The notes beneath the pieces are model-generated. The model ran no database searches and was not told the origin of the DNA. It saw only the letters and a list, made by a program, of their open reading frames with translations. A stretch of DNA of 64,000 nt from UBA9676 sp963730065 (GTDB lineage: Bacteria > Actinomycetota > Actinomycetes > Streptosporangiales > Streptosporangiaceae). The position numbers and the translations under genes were made by a program. This document shows, piece after piece, positions 1 through 8,200 of the stretch (position 1 is the stretch's first letter; every line of letters begins with the position of its first letter). The stretch covers positions 1-64,000 of the forward strand of contig CAVSQL010000024.1 of assembly GCA_963730065.1 (NCBI GenBank), read 5' to 3'.

Positions 1-1124
1 TGGCACTACCGCAGGGCGGTGGGCCGCGGTGATGACCATCGGCCGCCTCGCCCCGCTCTTACCAGGGCCGGGTCCTGCTGCCCGTCCTGGGGCAAGGTTT
101 CGGCAACCTGACCTTCACCGACCGGGTGCGGGTCCAGCTGGTGTCGGGCCAGTCCGCGGCCGATTTCGCCGCCCGGGCCGACAACCTGGCCCACGGGTTC
201 GGCGCCATGTTGTGCCGGATCCGTTAGTGCCTCGCCGGGTGCGCTGGTGCTGGAGTTCGTCCGCCGCGATGCCCTGGCCGTCATCATCCCTGTCCTGCCC
301 CTCCCCGCTCATGTGGATCTGCGGGCGCTGCCGGTCGGCCGCCGCGAGGACGGCCAGGTTTGGCTGGTCCGGGTGCACGGCACCCATGTGCTGATCGCGG
401 GTGCCACCGGGGCGGGGAAGGCCTCGCTTTGCTGTTGGTCGATCGTGCGGGCCCTGCTCCCTGCCATGGTGGCCGGGCTGGTTCCGGGTATGGGCCGCCG
501 ATCCGAAGCTGATGGAACTGGCTTATGGGCGGGCGATCTTCGACCGGTTCGGCCGCTACGCCGCCACCCCCGACGCGATCGCCATGATGCTCGAGGACGC
601 GGTGGACGGCATGCCAGCAGTCGGGCGGCGGTGTTCGCGGGCAAGCGCGCCGCACACCCCGACCATCGAGCATCCGTTCATCGTGATCGTGGTCGATGAG
701 GTCGCGTTCTTGACCGCCTACCTGTCCGACCGGGCCATCCGTGACCCGGATCAAGGCCGCGCTCGCCACTTTGACCACGCAGGGCCGGGCTGTCGGCTAC
801 TCGGTTGTGGCCGCGTTGCAGGATCCGCGCAAGGAGGTCATGTCGATCCGGAACCTGTTCCCGGACCGGATCGCGATGCGCCTCGATGAACCCGAGCAGG
901 TCAACATGGTGCTCGGCGACGGCGCTAGGGACCGCGGCGCCCTGGCCGACCTGATCAGCACCGATGAAACGACCGGTGCCGGGGTCGCCTATGTGCGGCT
1001 AGCTACCGATCCCGACCCGGTCCGGGTCCGGGCCGCGTGGGTCACCGACGCCGACATCCGGTCCATGGCCGCCGAGTATGCACCGGCTGAAAGGGTGCGT
1101 CCGCTGCGGGCTGATGCCGCATGA
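1..1124 (+). pseudogene. FtsK/SpoIIIE-like conjugative DNA translocase (TraSA type), multiply frameshifted
   Basis: The translated pieces read as one TraSA-type protein spread over three frames: a first piece with LTFTDRVRVQLVSGQS ends at a TAG near 224-226; a second from about 247 has LRALPVGRREDG and a Walker A GATGAGK near 400-420; a third near 480-740 has ADPKLMEL and a Walker B-like VIVVDEVAFL; the last from 741 has ALQDPRKE and ends at 1124. At least three frame changes are needed. In AICEs this hexameric translocase moves double-stranded DNA between mycelia. The gene is also cut by the window edge. It ends in an ATGA overlap with the next gene. Function is almost certainly lost unless the frameshifts are sequence errors. 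Confidence 0.8.
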
Positions 1125-1462
1125 GCGCCCTCACCACCTGGCAGAGCGACGACCCGTGTCCGGCCTGCGGCGCTCATCTGATCGAGATCTCCGGGCCGTC
1201 CAGCGGCCGGGTGATCCAGCAGTGCCGGGCCTGCGCCTGGTCGGTCACTTGGGCCGCGCCGCAGCTGGTGCTGACCGCGGCTCAATCGGATTGCCTGGCG
1301 GACATGGCCGCCGATGCGATCGCCTACCGCCGCGCCGTAGCCACCGGCTGCCCGCACTGCCGTCAAGGCCCCGCCGGGGACTGCCCCGAGCACTCACTCG
1401 ATCATGCGCAGATCGAGGCCTACCGCCAGCTCGCCGCCGACACTGGCCTGGGCAGGAGGTGA
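1121..1462 (+). CDS. Small zinc-ribbon-like AICE protein
   Basis: 113 aa, starting in an ATGA overlap with the end of tra, which suggests translational coupling. It has two pairs of metal-ligand-like cysteines: CPAC near residue 13 with CRAC near residue 35, and CPHC followed by CPEH near residues 76-90. Small Cys-rich proteins at this place are common in AICEs next to tra and may help spread of the element, but I do not recognise a defined family. The function is unknown. Confidence 0.6.
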   Translation: MSALTTWQSDDPCPACGAHLIEISGPSSGRVIQQCRACAWSVTWAAPQLVLTAAQSDCLADMAADAIAYRRAVATGCPHCRQGPAGDCPEHSLDHAQIEAYRQLAADTGLGRR

Positions 1463-1468
1463 CCGGTA

Positions 1469-1732
1469 ATGGACGGCGCCCATACCCACGGCCACGGCCC
1501 GACCGGCTTCGGCGAGCTCGTCGCACTCGGGGCCGGTATCGCCCTGGCCGCCAGCGCCCTGGCCCGCGTGCTGACCTTCGTGCTGATCGGCCTGGCTGTC
1601 GTTGGCGGGCTGCTCGTGATCGGGCTGCTCGTGTTCGCCTGCCGCCGCTACCAGCAGGCCACCGCGCTAGAGGCGGCGCACCATCACTGGCGGGTCATGC
1701 CCGGTGACCCCGCCTCGGGCGGTGAACGCTGA
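1469..1732 (+). CDS. Small AICE membrane protein, possible Spd (spread) type
   Basis: 87 aa, preceded by a strong ribosome site AGGAGGTGA six bases before ATG 1469. Residues about 17-55 form one or two hydrophobic segments rich in Leu, Val and Gly, followed by a basic turn (CRRYQQ). The N-terminus has a His-rich stretch (GAHTHGHG). The position between tra and rep and the membrane character resemble the Spd proteins that assist spread of AICEs through mycelium, but this is inference from context only. Confidence 0.55.
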   Translation: MDGAHTHGHGPTGFGELVALGAGIALAASALARVLTFVLIGLAVVGGLLVIGLLVFACRRYQQATALEAAHHHWRVMPGDPASGGER

Positions 1733-1931
1733 CCCGGTGACGCTCCGGCAGGCGATCACCGAACTGCAAGCCCAGCTCTTGGCCGCCCGCACCGGTCTGC
1801 CCGCAGCAGACAGCTCGCGCCATCAGCACCTGCACTTCCACGGCCTGACTCCCGAGCAGGCCGCCGCCATCATCACCGAACTACAAGCCCGCCAGCACCC
1901 CGGAGGCTGGCAGGACGGAGGCAGCCAATGA
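1704..1931 (+). CDS. Hypothetical AICE protein
   Basis: Up to 75 aa. GTG 1704 overlaps the previous gene by 29 bp; GTG 1722 (sequence VNADPVTLRQ) is an equally plausible start. The protein has an amphipathic ITELQAQLL segment, a His-rich centre (HQHLHFHG) and LTPEQAAAIITELQARQ near the C-terminus. It overlaps the repSA start by an ATGA-type junction at 1928. I know no function; the tight overlaps argue that it belongs to the rep operon. Confidence 0.5.
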   Translation: MTPPRAVNADPVTLRQAITELQAQLLAARTGLPAADSSRHQHLHFHGLTPEQAAAIITELQARQHPGGWQDGGSQ

Positions 1932-3536
1932 CCGGACGCAGCACCCGGGCCGACCGGCTCGCCCACCCCACCACCCGCGACGCGGTGCGGGCGGTCGCCG
2001 AAGCCCACGGCGCCTGCCTGCACCCGGTCCAGCTCCGCCGCATCAACATCGAGACCCGCGAGACCGAGCAGGTGCTCATCCCGTGTGGCGCCACCCTGGC
2101 CAGCAAGTGCCCGCCGTGCGCCGAACCGGGCCAAGGTGCTGCGGGCGGCGCAGTGCACCGAAGGCTGGCACCTGGAAACCGAACCCCTCCCCGGCCCGCC
2201 GCCGCCCGATGAGGTGCAGGCCATGTGGGTCGAGCACCGCGCCCAAGCTCAGGCCATGCGCGACCAGGCCGAGGCGGCGGGGGAGGACATCGGCGAGCTG
2301 GATGAGCTGATCGCCGAACTCGATCAGGAGATCGCCAGCTCCGGGCTGCGCGGCAAAGCCGACCCCGCCCGCTCCCGGCCGCGGCGGCATCGCTCTACTC
2401 GCCGCCGCCAGGACGCCCCGGACCTGCCCCGGCGCAAGATCAGTCCCCGCACCGTCGGCAAGACCTACACCGCCAAAGATGGCAAGGTCTTCCGGCCGTC
2501 GATGTTCCTCACCTTGACCTGCCCCAGCTATGGCCGCGTCGGCCAGGACGGCACCCCTATCGACCCAACCGCATATGACTACATGCGGGCGGCGCGGGAT
2601 GCGCTCCACTTCGCCGCGCTGTTTGACCGGTTCACCCAGAACCTGCGCCGTGTCCTGGGCTACGACGTGCAGTACTTCGCCACCATCGAACCCCAAAAAC
2701 GCCTCGCCCCGCACGCGCACATCGCGATGCGCGGCACCATCTCCCGCGCCGAGCTGCACCGGATCATCGCCGCCACCTACCACCAGATCTGGTGGCCCGC
2801 CACCGACACCGTGCGCTTCGAGGGCGACTATCTGCCGGTCTGGTATGAGGCCCGCGGCGGCTACCTCGATCCGGCCACCGGCGAGCTGCTGGCTATCTGG
2901 GATGAAGCGCTCGACGCCATCGGCCCCGATGACGAGCCGCGGCACGTGGTCCGGTTCGGGGCCAAGTTCGACGCTCAGGGCGTGCTCGCCGGGTCCAAAG
3001 ACTCCACCCGGTGCATCGGGTATCTGACCAAGTACCTGACCAAACAGCTCGGCGACTGCCACCAGCCAGACACCGACGCCCAGCGCGAGCACGTGCAACG
3101 GCTCGCCGACGCCCTGCGCTACGAGCCGTGCTCGCCGACGTGTGCGAACTGGCTGCGGTACGGGATTCAGCCGAAGAACCCCCGTCCCGGCCTGATCCCA
3201 GGCCAGTGCAAGGGCAAGGCGCATCGCTATGACCATCTGGGATACGCCGGGCGGCGGGTGCTGGTCTCCCGCAAATGGTCTGGCAAGACCCTGGCCGATC
3301 ACCGCGGCGACCGCCAGGCCTGGCTGACCGAGATGCTTGGTCTTCCGGCAACCGATCCCGCCCGCTACCGGTGGGAGCAAGTCGAGCCGAACGACGAGGA
3401 CTACCTGCCCCCCGGCAGGCGGCTCCTGCACTCCGTGGCTGACCGCCTCCAGTGGGAACACGCCCTGACCGAAGCCAGACGGCGGGCGCGAGACGCCCTA
3501 GCGGCCGAAGTTTCGGCAGCCGGGAGGGCTGCGTGA
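1928..3536 (+). pseudogene. repSA: RepSA-family rolling-circle replication initiator, single-base frameshift
   Basis: The N-terminal frame from ATG 1928 carries the zinc-finger-like PCGATLASKCPPCAE and then shifts by one base at about 2126-2128, where GAACCGGGCC reads as if one C had been added. The downstream frame then continues correctly as AKVLRAAQCTEGWHL through to 3536. Downstream hallmarks of pSAM2 RepSA are intact: FLTLTCPSYG (motif 1), APHAHIAMRG (His motif) and GYLTKYLTKQL with the likely nicking tyrosine. The intact protein would nick the element's origin to start rolling-circle replication. It stops in an ATGA overlap with xis. It is either broken or one sequence error away from intact. 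Confidence 0.8.
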
Positions 3537-3742
3537 TGGCACGGACCATCGGTGAGTTTCCGGTGCTGCTGGTTCGGCCCGAAGATGCGGCGATCGCTCT
3601 CGGGATTGGCCGGACGAAGGTCTATGAGCTGATGCGATCTGGCGCGCTGCGCTCGGTCAAGATCGGTGGCTTGCGCCGGATTCCGGCGACCGCGCTGGCG
3701 GACTTTATCGCCAAGCTCGAAGAGCAGGAGCGAGTGGCATGA
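3536..3742 (+). CDS. xis: Excisionase (MerR/AlpA-type helix-turn-helix)
   Basis: 68 aa from ATG 3536, which overlaps the repSA stop (ATGA) and follows a GGGAGGG ribosome site. The core LLVRPEDAAIALGIGRTKVYELMRSGALRSVKIGGLRRIP is a typical excisionase-type winged helix-turn-helix in the position always seen before int in these elements. It should bend the att DNA and bias Int toward excision. It ends in an ATGA overlap with int, so the two are translationally coupled. The gene looks intact. Confidence 0.85.
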   Translation: MARTIGEFPVLLVRPEDAAIALGIGRTKVYELMRSGALRSVKIGGLRRIPATALADFIAKLEEQERVA

Positions 3743-4974
3743 GCACCCGCCGCGCTTACGGCGAGGACTCCGTTTACAAGGACGGGGACCGTTGGCGTGG
3801 CGCTATCTCGCTCGGCTACAACGCGGACGGCAAGCGGGTCCGCAAGAAGGTATCTGGCCGCACTCGCGCCGAGGCTGTCGAGAAGCTCCGCAAGCTACGG
3901 CAGCAGGTCGATGGCGGAACGGTGCCGGATGACAGGCTGACCGTGAAGGCATTCCTCATGCGCTGGCTCACGGTCAATCTGCCCGGCACGGTCTGCGAGT
4001 CCACCGAGGACGACTACAACGACACCGTCCGCTTGCATCTCATTCCGGCGCTTGGCCAGAAGCGCCTTAGCAAGCTGACCGTGGTAGATCTCGATAAGCT
4101 ATGGCGGGCGAAACGCGGCGCCGGGTACAGCACCAATAGCGTCCGCATCATGCGGACGGTCCTGCGGAGGGCTCTCGGCCAGGCCGAGCGTGAGGGCATC
4201 ATCGCCCGCAACGTCGCCGCGCTCTCCGTGCCCCCTCGGGTCCGGGCCAAGGAAGGCCGCACGCTCACCGTCGAGCAGGCGCGGCGTCTGCTGGATGCGG
4301 CAGCTGGTCACCGCTTCGAGCTGGTCATCATCCTCGCGCTGGCGTACGGGATGCGCCGCGGTGAGGTGCTCGGGGTGCGCTGGTCGGCTCTCGACTGGGA
4401 CGCCGGGACCCTGCAGGTCACTCATAGCGTCCAGCGGATCAAGAGCCGCGACGGGCAACCGGGCCACCGGACCCAGCTCATCGTCGGCGAGCTGAAAACT
4501 CCCCGCTCGCGGCGGTCGCTAGCGGTGACCCCGGAGATCTTGGCCAAGCTGCGCCAGCATCACACCTGGCAAGCTGAGCACAAGATGGCGGCCGGTCCCG
4601 TCTGGCGGGACCACGGATTGATCTTCGCCAGCGAGACCGGGGCACCGCTGGACCCGGAGAACTTCTCGCGCACCTTCGCCAAGCTGTGCAACCGGGCCGG
4701 GCTCGGCCACTGGCACCCACACGAGCTGCGGCACTCGGGCGCCTCACTGATGCTCGCGCAGGGCACACCGCTGCATGTGGTGTCGGAGATCTTGGGCCAC
4801 GCCAGCATCACGATCACGAAGGACGTGTACGGGCACCTGGTGGAAGGGGACCGGCGGGCCGTCGCCGCGTCCATGAGCCAGGCCCTGTTTGGCCCTGAAC
4901 CGGCCGCGGTGGCTCCCAACATGGCTCCCAGCGGCACGAAAAAGGCCCCTTCCAGGATCGGTAGGGGCCGCTGA
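3739..4974 (+). CDS. int: Tyrosine recombinase (AICE integrase)
   Basis: 411 aa. The N-terminal part (about 1-65) is the beta-sheet arm-binding domain (YKDGDRWRGAISLGY), about 66-165 is the SAM-like core-binding domain, and about 175-370 is catalytic. The catalytic set is complete: R206 in GMRRGE, a likely K253 in ELKTPRS, H328-x-x-R331 in HELRH, H354 in LGHAS and Y364 in DVYGHL. It is coupled to xis by a 4-bp overlap and ends 7 bp from the tRNA-Arg 3' end, as expected for a recombinase using that tRNA as attB. The last codons overlap a terminator that reads in the other direction. Confidence 0.93.
   Translation: MSTRRAYGEDSVYKDGDRWRGAISLGYNADGKRVRKKVSGRTRAEAVEKLRKLRQQVDGGTVPDDRLTVKAFLMRWLTVNLPGTVCESTEDDYNDTVRLHLIPALGQKRLSKLTVVDLDKLWRAKRGAGYSTNSVRIMRTVLRRALGQAEREGIIARNVAALSVPPRVRAKEGRTLTVEQARRLLDAAAGHRFELVIILALAYGMRRGEVLGVRWSALDWDAGTLQVTHSVQRIKSRDGQPGHRTQLIVGELKTPRSRRSLAVTPEILAKLRQHHTWQAEHKMAAGPVWRDHGLIFASETGAPLDPENFSRTFAKLCNRAGLGHWHPHELRHSGASLMLAQGTPLHVVSEILGHASITITKDVYGHLVEGDRRAVAASMSQALFGPEPAAVAPNMAPSGTKKAPSRIGRGR
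4939..4969 (-). terminator. Intrinsic terminator of tRNA-Arg, inside the 3' end of int
   Basis: On the minus strand GGCCCCT (4969-4963), a 12-nt loop and AGGGGCC (4950-4944) form a 7-bp GC stem followed by TTTTT (4943-4939). It lies 12 bp beyond the tRNA 3' end. The stem sits within the last codons of int on the other strand, so the element supplies or preserves the terminator for the host tRNA gene. Confidence 0.75.
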
Positions 4975-4980
4975 CCTGGG

Positions 4981-5053
4981 CGCGCTCGGAGGGACTCGAA
5001 CCCCCAACCTTCTGATCCGTAGTCAGATGCTCTATCCGTTGAGCTACGAGCGC
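4981..5053 (-). tRNA. tRNA-Arg(ACG)
   Basis: 73 nt without encoded CCA. The acceptor arms GCGCTCG and CGAGCGC pair perfectly, the D stem is GCTC/GAGC, the anticodon stem TCTGA/TCAGA encloses loop CTACGGA (anticodon ACG), and the T arm reads GGGGG-TTCGAGT-CCCTC. Its 3' end is the integration target of the adjacent AICE; the complete tRNA is restored on this side. Confidence 0.95.
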
Positions 5054-5204
5054 CGGATGCCCCGATAGTCTACGGCACCCCACGTGCCTGCCGTTCCGGC
5101 AAGCAGCATCGCCACCACCACAGCGGCAGAGGGCTCATGATAGCGATACAACATGGCTACACGGCCGCACAGGCCAGGGCATAGCGGCGAGAAGGAGCGC
5201 GAGG

Positions 5205-5714
5205 ATGACCAGCGCTGATCTGCTGGTGGACGCATTCAGCCGGATCCGTGAGACCGTCCACGCCGCCGTGACCGGGCTGACGCCAGAGCAGCTGGCGTTC
5301 CGGGTCGACGGCGACGCGAACTCGATCGCGTGGCTGGTGTGGCACCTGACCCGGATCCAGGACGACCACATCGCCGGCGTTGCGCAGACCGAGCAGGTCT
5401 GGACGTCCGGCGGCTGGGTGGAGCGGTTTGGGTTGCCGTTTCCCCCGCAGGCGCATGGATACGGGCACAGCTCTGCCGACGTCGCGGCGGTCCGGGTGGA
5501 GTCGGCCGAACTTCTCATTCGGTACTACGACGCGGTCCACGAACGGACGATCCGCTTTGTCACGGGCCTGACGGACGCCGATCTCCCCCGCATCGTGGAC
5601 GATTACTGGGATCCGCCCGTCACGCTCGGCGTGCGGCTGATGAGCGTGATCTCCGACGACCTCCAGCACGCCGGGCAGGCCGCATTCCTCCGCGGCGTGA
5701 TCGAGCGGCGCTAG
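5205..5714 (+). CDS. DinB/DUF664-family protein
   Basis: 169 aa, preceded by GAAGGAGCGCGAGG and ATG 5205. It has the DinB-like four-helix pattern with spaced histidines: one in LVWHLTRIQDDHIAG (about residues 46-60) and one in DDLQHAGQAAFLRG near the C-terminus, which would form a divalent metal site. Members in actinomycetes often act as mycothiol-dependent transferases or are uncharacterised. It stands alone, with no clear operon partner. The exact substrate cannot be told. Confidence 0.8.
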   Translation: MTSADLLVDAFSRIRETVHAAVTGLTPEQLAFRVDGDANSIAWLVWHLTRIQDDHIAGVAQTEQVWTSGGWVERFGLPFPPQAHGYGHSSADVAAVRVESAELLIRYYDAVHERTIRFVTGLTDADLPRIVDDYWDPPVTLGVRLMSVISDDLQHAGQAAFLRGVIERR

Positions 5715-5733
5715 CCCGTTATGCATAACGGGC
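5714..5733. repeat. Perfect 20-bp palindrome after the DinB gene
   Basis: GCCCGTTATGCATAACGGGC is a perfect palindrome starting at the last base of the DinB stop codon. As RNA it could fold into a 7-bp stem with a 6-nt loop. There is no T-run on either side, so it may be a weak terminator or a protein-binding site. Confidence 0.5.
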
Positions 5734-5752
5734 GGTCGCCGGAACCCGCCGT

Positions 5753-5900
5753 TCAGGCGCGCTCGTCCTGGGCGATCTCGAGCGCCTTGCCCGTGTAGAC
5801 GCGGTAGCCGACCTGCGGACCGTACCCGTGCACCTCGAGGTTGTCCAGGTTGCGCATGAACTCCAGGATCCCCGCCCAATAGTGCTCGGCCGGGCCAGGG
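5753..5900 (-). pseudogene. Possible C-terminal gene remnant
   Basis: On the minus strand an open stretch reads HYWAGILEFMRNLDNLEVHG and continues as YGPQVGYRVYTGKALEIAQD to a TGA at 5755-5753. It looks like natural protein sequence, but the frame has no convincing start or ribosome site upstream. I do not recognise the family. The rest of 5734-6089 holds nothing else that I can identify. Confidence 0.3.
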
Positions 5901-6089
5901 CATCGAGCAAGTCTGATGTGGTCGCCAGCAGCTCACCGGCTGGCTGGCCAGCCGGGGTAGCTTGGGCCAATGGGCCTCATCCCGCCGCTTCCGATGCCGG
6001 GCCCGGCACAGGTTGTGCCCGGCTGAACGGCAGGGATCCGGCCAGTCCGCCCGGCAGGGCAGCAGGCACGACGGAGAGGAACATCTGAC

Positions 6090-6581
6090 ATGCCCGACCA
6101 GACCCGCCACGAGTCCTCCGAGCTTGGGGACTATGAGGTGCAGGACGCGTCCGACACGCTGGACGGAAACCCGGGGGACGACCCGCTCGACCGGGGAGTC
6201 ATTCCCCCGCAGCGGGAGTCGACCGCGCTGAGATTCGGCTCGACAGCGGCGGAGCAGGAGGAGGGCGAGTCCCTCGACCAGCGGCTCGCCGAGGAAGAGC
6301 CGGACGTCGCCCCCGACGTCGATGACGAGCGGCCCCAGGACATCGCCGGTGACGAGGACGCGGCGGATGAGGACATCGACGGGCTCCTGCTCGACGACGG
6401 CCCCGATCCACGGGCCGGCCGACTGGTGGCCGAGGATGAGGGGGCCCATCCGGTCGGCGAGGCCGACCTGGTCGCGCGCGACGTCGGGATCGACGGCGCC
6501 GCGGCGTCCGCGGAGGAAGCGGCGGTCCACGTGGTGGACGAGGACGACTACGACATCCGCTCCGAGGATGAGCCGTCGTGA
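6090..6581 (+). CDS. DUF5709-type acidic protein
   Basis: 163 aa after ribosome site GGAGAGGAA. The sequence is strongly acidic and low in hydrophobics. It has the family-typical block STAAEQEEGESLDQRLAEEE (about residues 51-70) and further Asp/Glu-rich repeats, ending in DIRSEDEPS. DUF5709 proteins are actinobacterial and of unknown function, probably soluble and partly disordered. It overlaps the next gene by 4 bp, so both may be co-translated. Confidence 0.75.
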   Translation: MPDQTRHESSELGDYEVQDASDTLDGNPGDDPLDRGVIPPQRESTALRFGSTAAEQEEGESLDQRLAEEEPDVAPDVDDERPQDIAGDEDAADEDIDGLLLDDGPDPRAGRLVAEDEGAHPVGEADLVARDVGIDGAAASAEEAAVHVVDEDDYDIRSEDEPS

Positions 6582-7432
6582 CCATGCCGGCGATGTTCCC
6601 GGCCTGGCCCGGCGACGCCGAGGTAGCGGTCGCCCTGACCTTCGACGTCGACGGCGAGGCACCCTGGCTCGGCGAGGGCCCTCAGAACGAGCGGCGCCTA
6701 ACGCTGCTGTCGCAGGGGCGCTACGGCCCGGTGCGCGGCCTGGGCCGCATCCTGGACCTGCTCGCCGAGCTGGACATCCGGGCCACGTTCTACGTGCCCG
6801 GCCATACCGCCGACCATCATCCTGAGGCGGTGACCGCGATCCTGGCGGGCGGTCACGAACTCGGCCATCACGGGTACCTTCACCTCGGCACCGAGGACCT
6901 CGACGCCGAGGGGCAGCGCCGCGAGCTCGAGGCCGGCCTGGCCGCGCTCGGCCGGCACGGCGTCCGCCCGGCCGGCTACCGGTCACCGGGCTGGGAGCTG
7001 ACGCCCGAGACCCTCGCGATGCTCGCCGGGCTGGGATTCTCCTACGACAGCAGCCTGATGGCGGACGACCGGCCGTACTGGGAGACCAGCGGAACCCAGC
7101 CGCTGCTGGAACTGCCCGGGCACTGGAGCCTGTGCGACTGGCCTTACTTCGGGTGGACGCCTTACCACGGCGGGCTCCTCGCCGACCCGGCCCGGGTCGA
7201 GCGGATCTGGCTGGAGGAATACGAATCGGCCCGCCAGGAACATCGGACCATCACCTACACGATGCACCCGGAGGCGATCGGCCGCGGCTACCTGCTGCGG
7301 ATGCTGCGGCGGGTGATCACCGGCATGATCGACCGCGGCCGCCCGTGGTTCGCCACCCACGCTCAGATCGCGGCGCTCGCGACCGCACCCGCGGAAAGGG
7401 CCGCCAGCCCCGGATCCGCACGGCCGGCCTGA
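6578..7432 (+). CDS. Polysaccharide deacetylase (NodB/CE4 family)
   Basis: 284 aa with GTG start at 6578 in a GTGA overlap with the previous stop. Motif 1 TFDVDGE (about residues 22-28) supplies the catalytic base and a metal Asp; HELGHHGYLH (about 88-97) supplies the metal histidines; YRSPGW (about 125-130) matches motif 3. The arrangement resembles the cytoplasmic CE4 branch (peptidoglycan-deacetylase-like and PuuE-like). There is no signal peptide, which argues for a small intracellular substrate rather than cell-wall polymer. The substrate is unknown. Confidence 0.85.
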   Translation: MTMPAMFPAWPGDAEVAVALTFDVDGEAPWLGEGPQNERRLTLLSQGRYGPVRGLGRILDLLAELDIRATFYVPGHTADHHPEAVTAILAGGHELGHHGYLHLGTEDLDAEGQRRELEAGLAALGRHGVRPAGYRSPGWELTPETLAMLAGLGFSYDSSLMADDRPYWETSGTQPLLELPGHWSLCDWPYFGWTPYHGGLLADPARVERIWLEEYESARQEHRTITYTMHPEAIGRGYLLRMLRRVITGMIDRGRPWFATHAQIAALATAPAERAASPGSARPA

Positions 7433-7448
7433 CAGCCGGGCCGCCGGT

Positions 7449-7464
7449 CACTTGACTTCAAGTG
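7449..7464. promoter_or_regulatory. Inverted repeat in the Rieske-gene upstream region
   Basis: CACTTGA, a 2-bp centre, and TCAAGTG form a perfect 7-bp inverted repeat 55 bp before the Rieske start. Its CTTGA/TCAAG half-sites resemble operators of MerR-family regulators (SoxR-like). No MerR gene lies nearby, so this is a candidate only. Confidence 0.35.
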
Positions 7465-7518
7465 CGCTTTAAGAAATAGCGTTCGGGCCATCGGCACACG
7501 ACGCTACTGGAGGCCGGC

Positions 7519-8159
7519 GTGAGCAGCTGGGTGCGCGGTGCGGCGGTAGATGACATCCGGGACGGCGGCGCCAAGTCGTTCGCCTACCTGGACAAGCGGA
7601 TCGCGTTGTTCCGGACGCCCAGCGGCGTCTTCGCCTGCGACAACCGCTGCCCGCACCAGGGTTACGCCCTGGTGCGCGGGGATGTCAAGGACGGCGTGCT
7701 CACCTGCGCCTGGCACAACTGGAAGTTCGAGCTCGGCACCGGCATCTGCCGGTACGGCGGGGAGAACATCCGGACCTACCCGGTCCAGATCCGCGGCGGG
7801 CAGGTTTTCATCGACATCGCCGACCCGCCGGCCGAGATCATCCGGCCCGATCTGTTCCGCAGCCTGACCGCGGCCATGGACGACCTTGACATCGGCCGGG
7901 TGGCGCGGGACGCCATGCGGCTGCAGCGGATCGGAACCCCGCTGGCCGACGTGGTGCGGGAGGGCGTCAGGTACGCCGCGCCACGGGCGGAGTACGGCTG
8001 GGACCACTCGCTGGCGACGCTCGCCGACTGCCTGCGGCGGCCGCGCGGTTCCTGGCCAGCCCGAAGCGGGAGCGGTTCGTGTTCCAGTCGACGCTGGAGG
8101 CGATCACGACGCTGCGGGGAGTCCCGAAGCCGGAGTCCGACCAGGTCAGACCCGCGTAA
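7519..8159 (+). CDS. Rieske [2Fe-2S] protein with a helical C-terminal domain, frameshifted near the end
   Basis: GTG 7519 follows GGAGGCCGGC. The Rieske cluster motifs are CPHQG (about residue 49) and CAWHNW (about residue 70), giving the Cys-x-His and Cys-x2-His ligand pairs. The frame stays good to DHSLATLADCLR. After about 8030-8042 the coding frame changes: another frame continues as AAARFLASPKRERFVFQSTL and stops at TAA 8157-8159. The original frame would run on to 8358 as Arg/Ser-rich nonsense over the dnaB end. One base appears to be missing in a GC-rich run. The protein is probably a ferredoxin-like component of an oxygenase, or a Rieske protein with an attached helical domain. Confidence 0.7.
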
Positions 8160-8200
8160 GTGCCGCTCATCCGGGAAACTGGCCCTGCGCAGCAACAGGG

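Larger units (their letters stand above)
1..4980. mobile_element. Right part of a decayed pSAM2-like AICE integrated at tRNA-Arg
   Basis: Gene order tra (FtsK-like), small spd-like genes, repSA, xis, int, then the 3' end of a tRNA is the canonical layout of actinomycete integrative and conjugative elements of the pSAM2 family. int stops 7 bp from the tRNA 3' end, so the element lies to the left and its other att copy is outside the window. tra and repSA both carry frameshifts, while xis and int are open, so the element looks unable to transfer or replicate by itself but may still be excisable. The left boundary is not visible. Confidence 0.85.

Noticed and set aside
5157..6986. Minus-strand open frame of about 600 codons opposite DinB, DUF5709 and the deacetylase
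   Set aside because: The plus-strand genes have recognisable motifs and ribosome sites; the minus product has neither.
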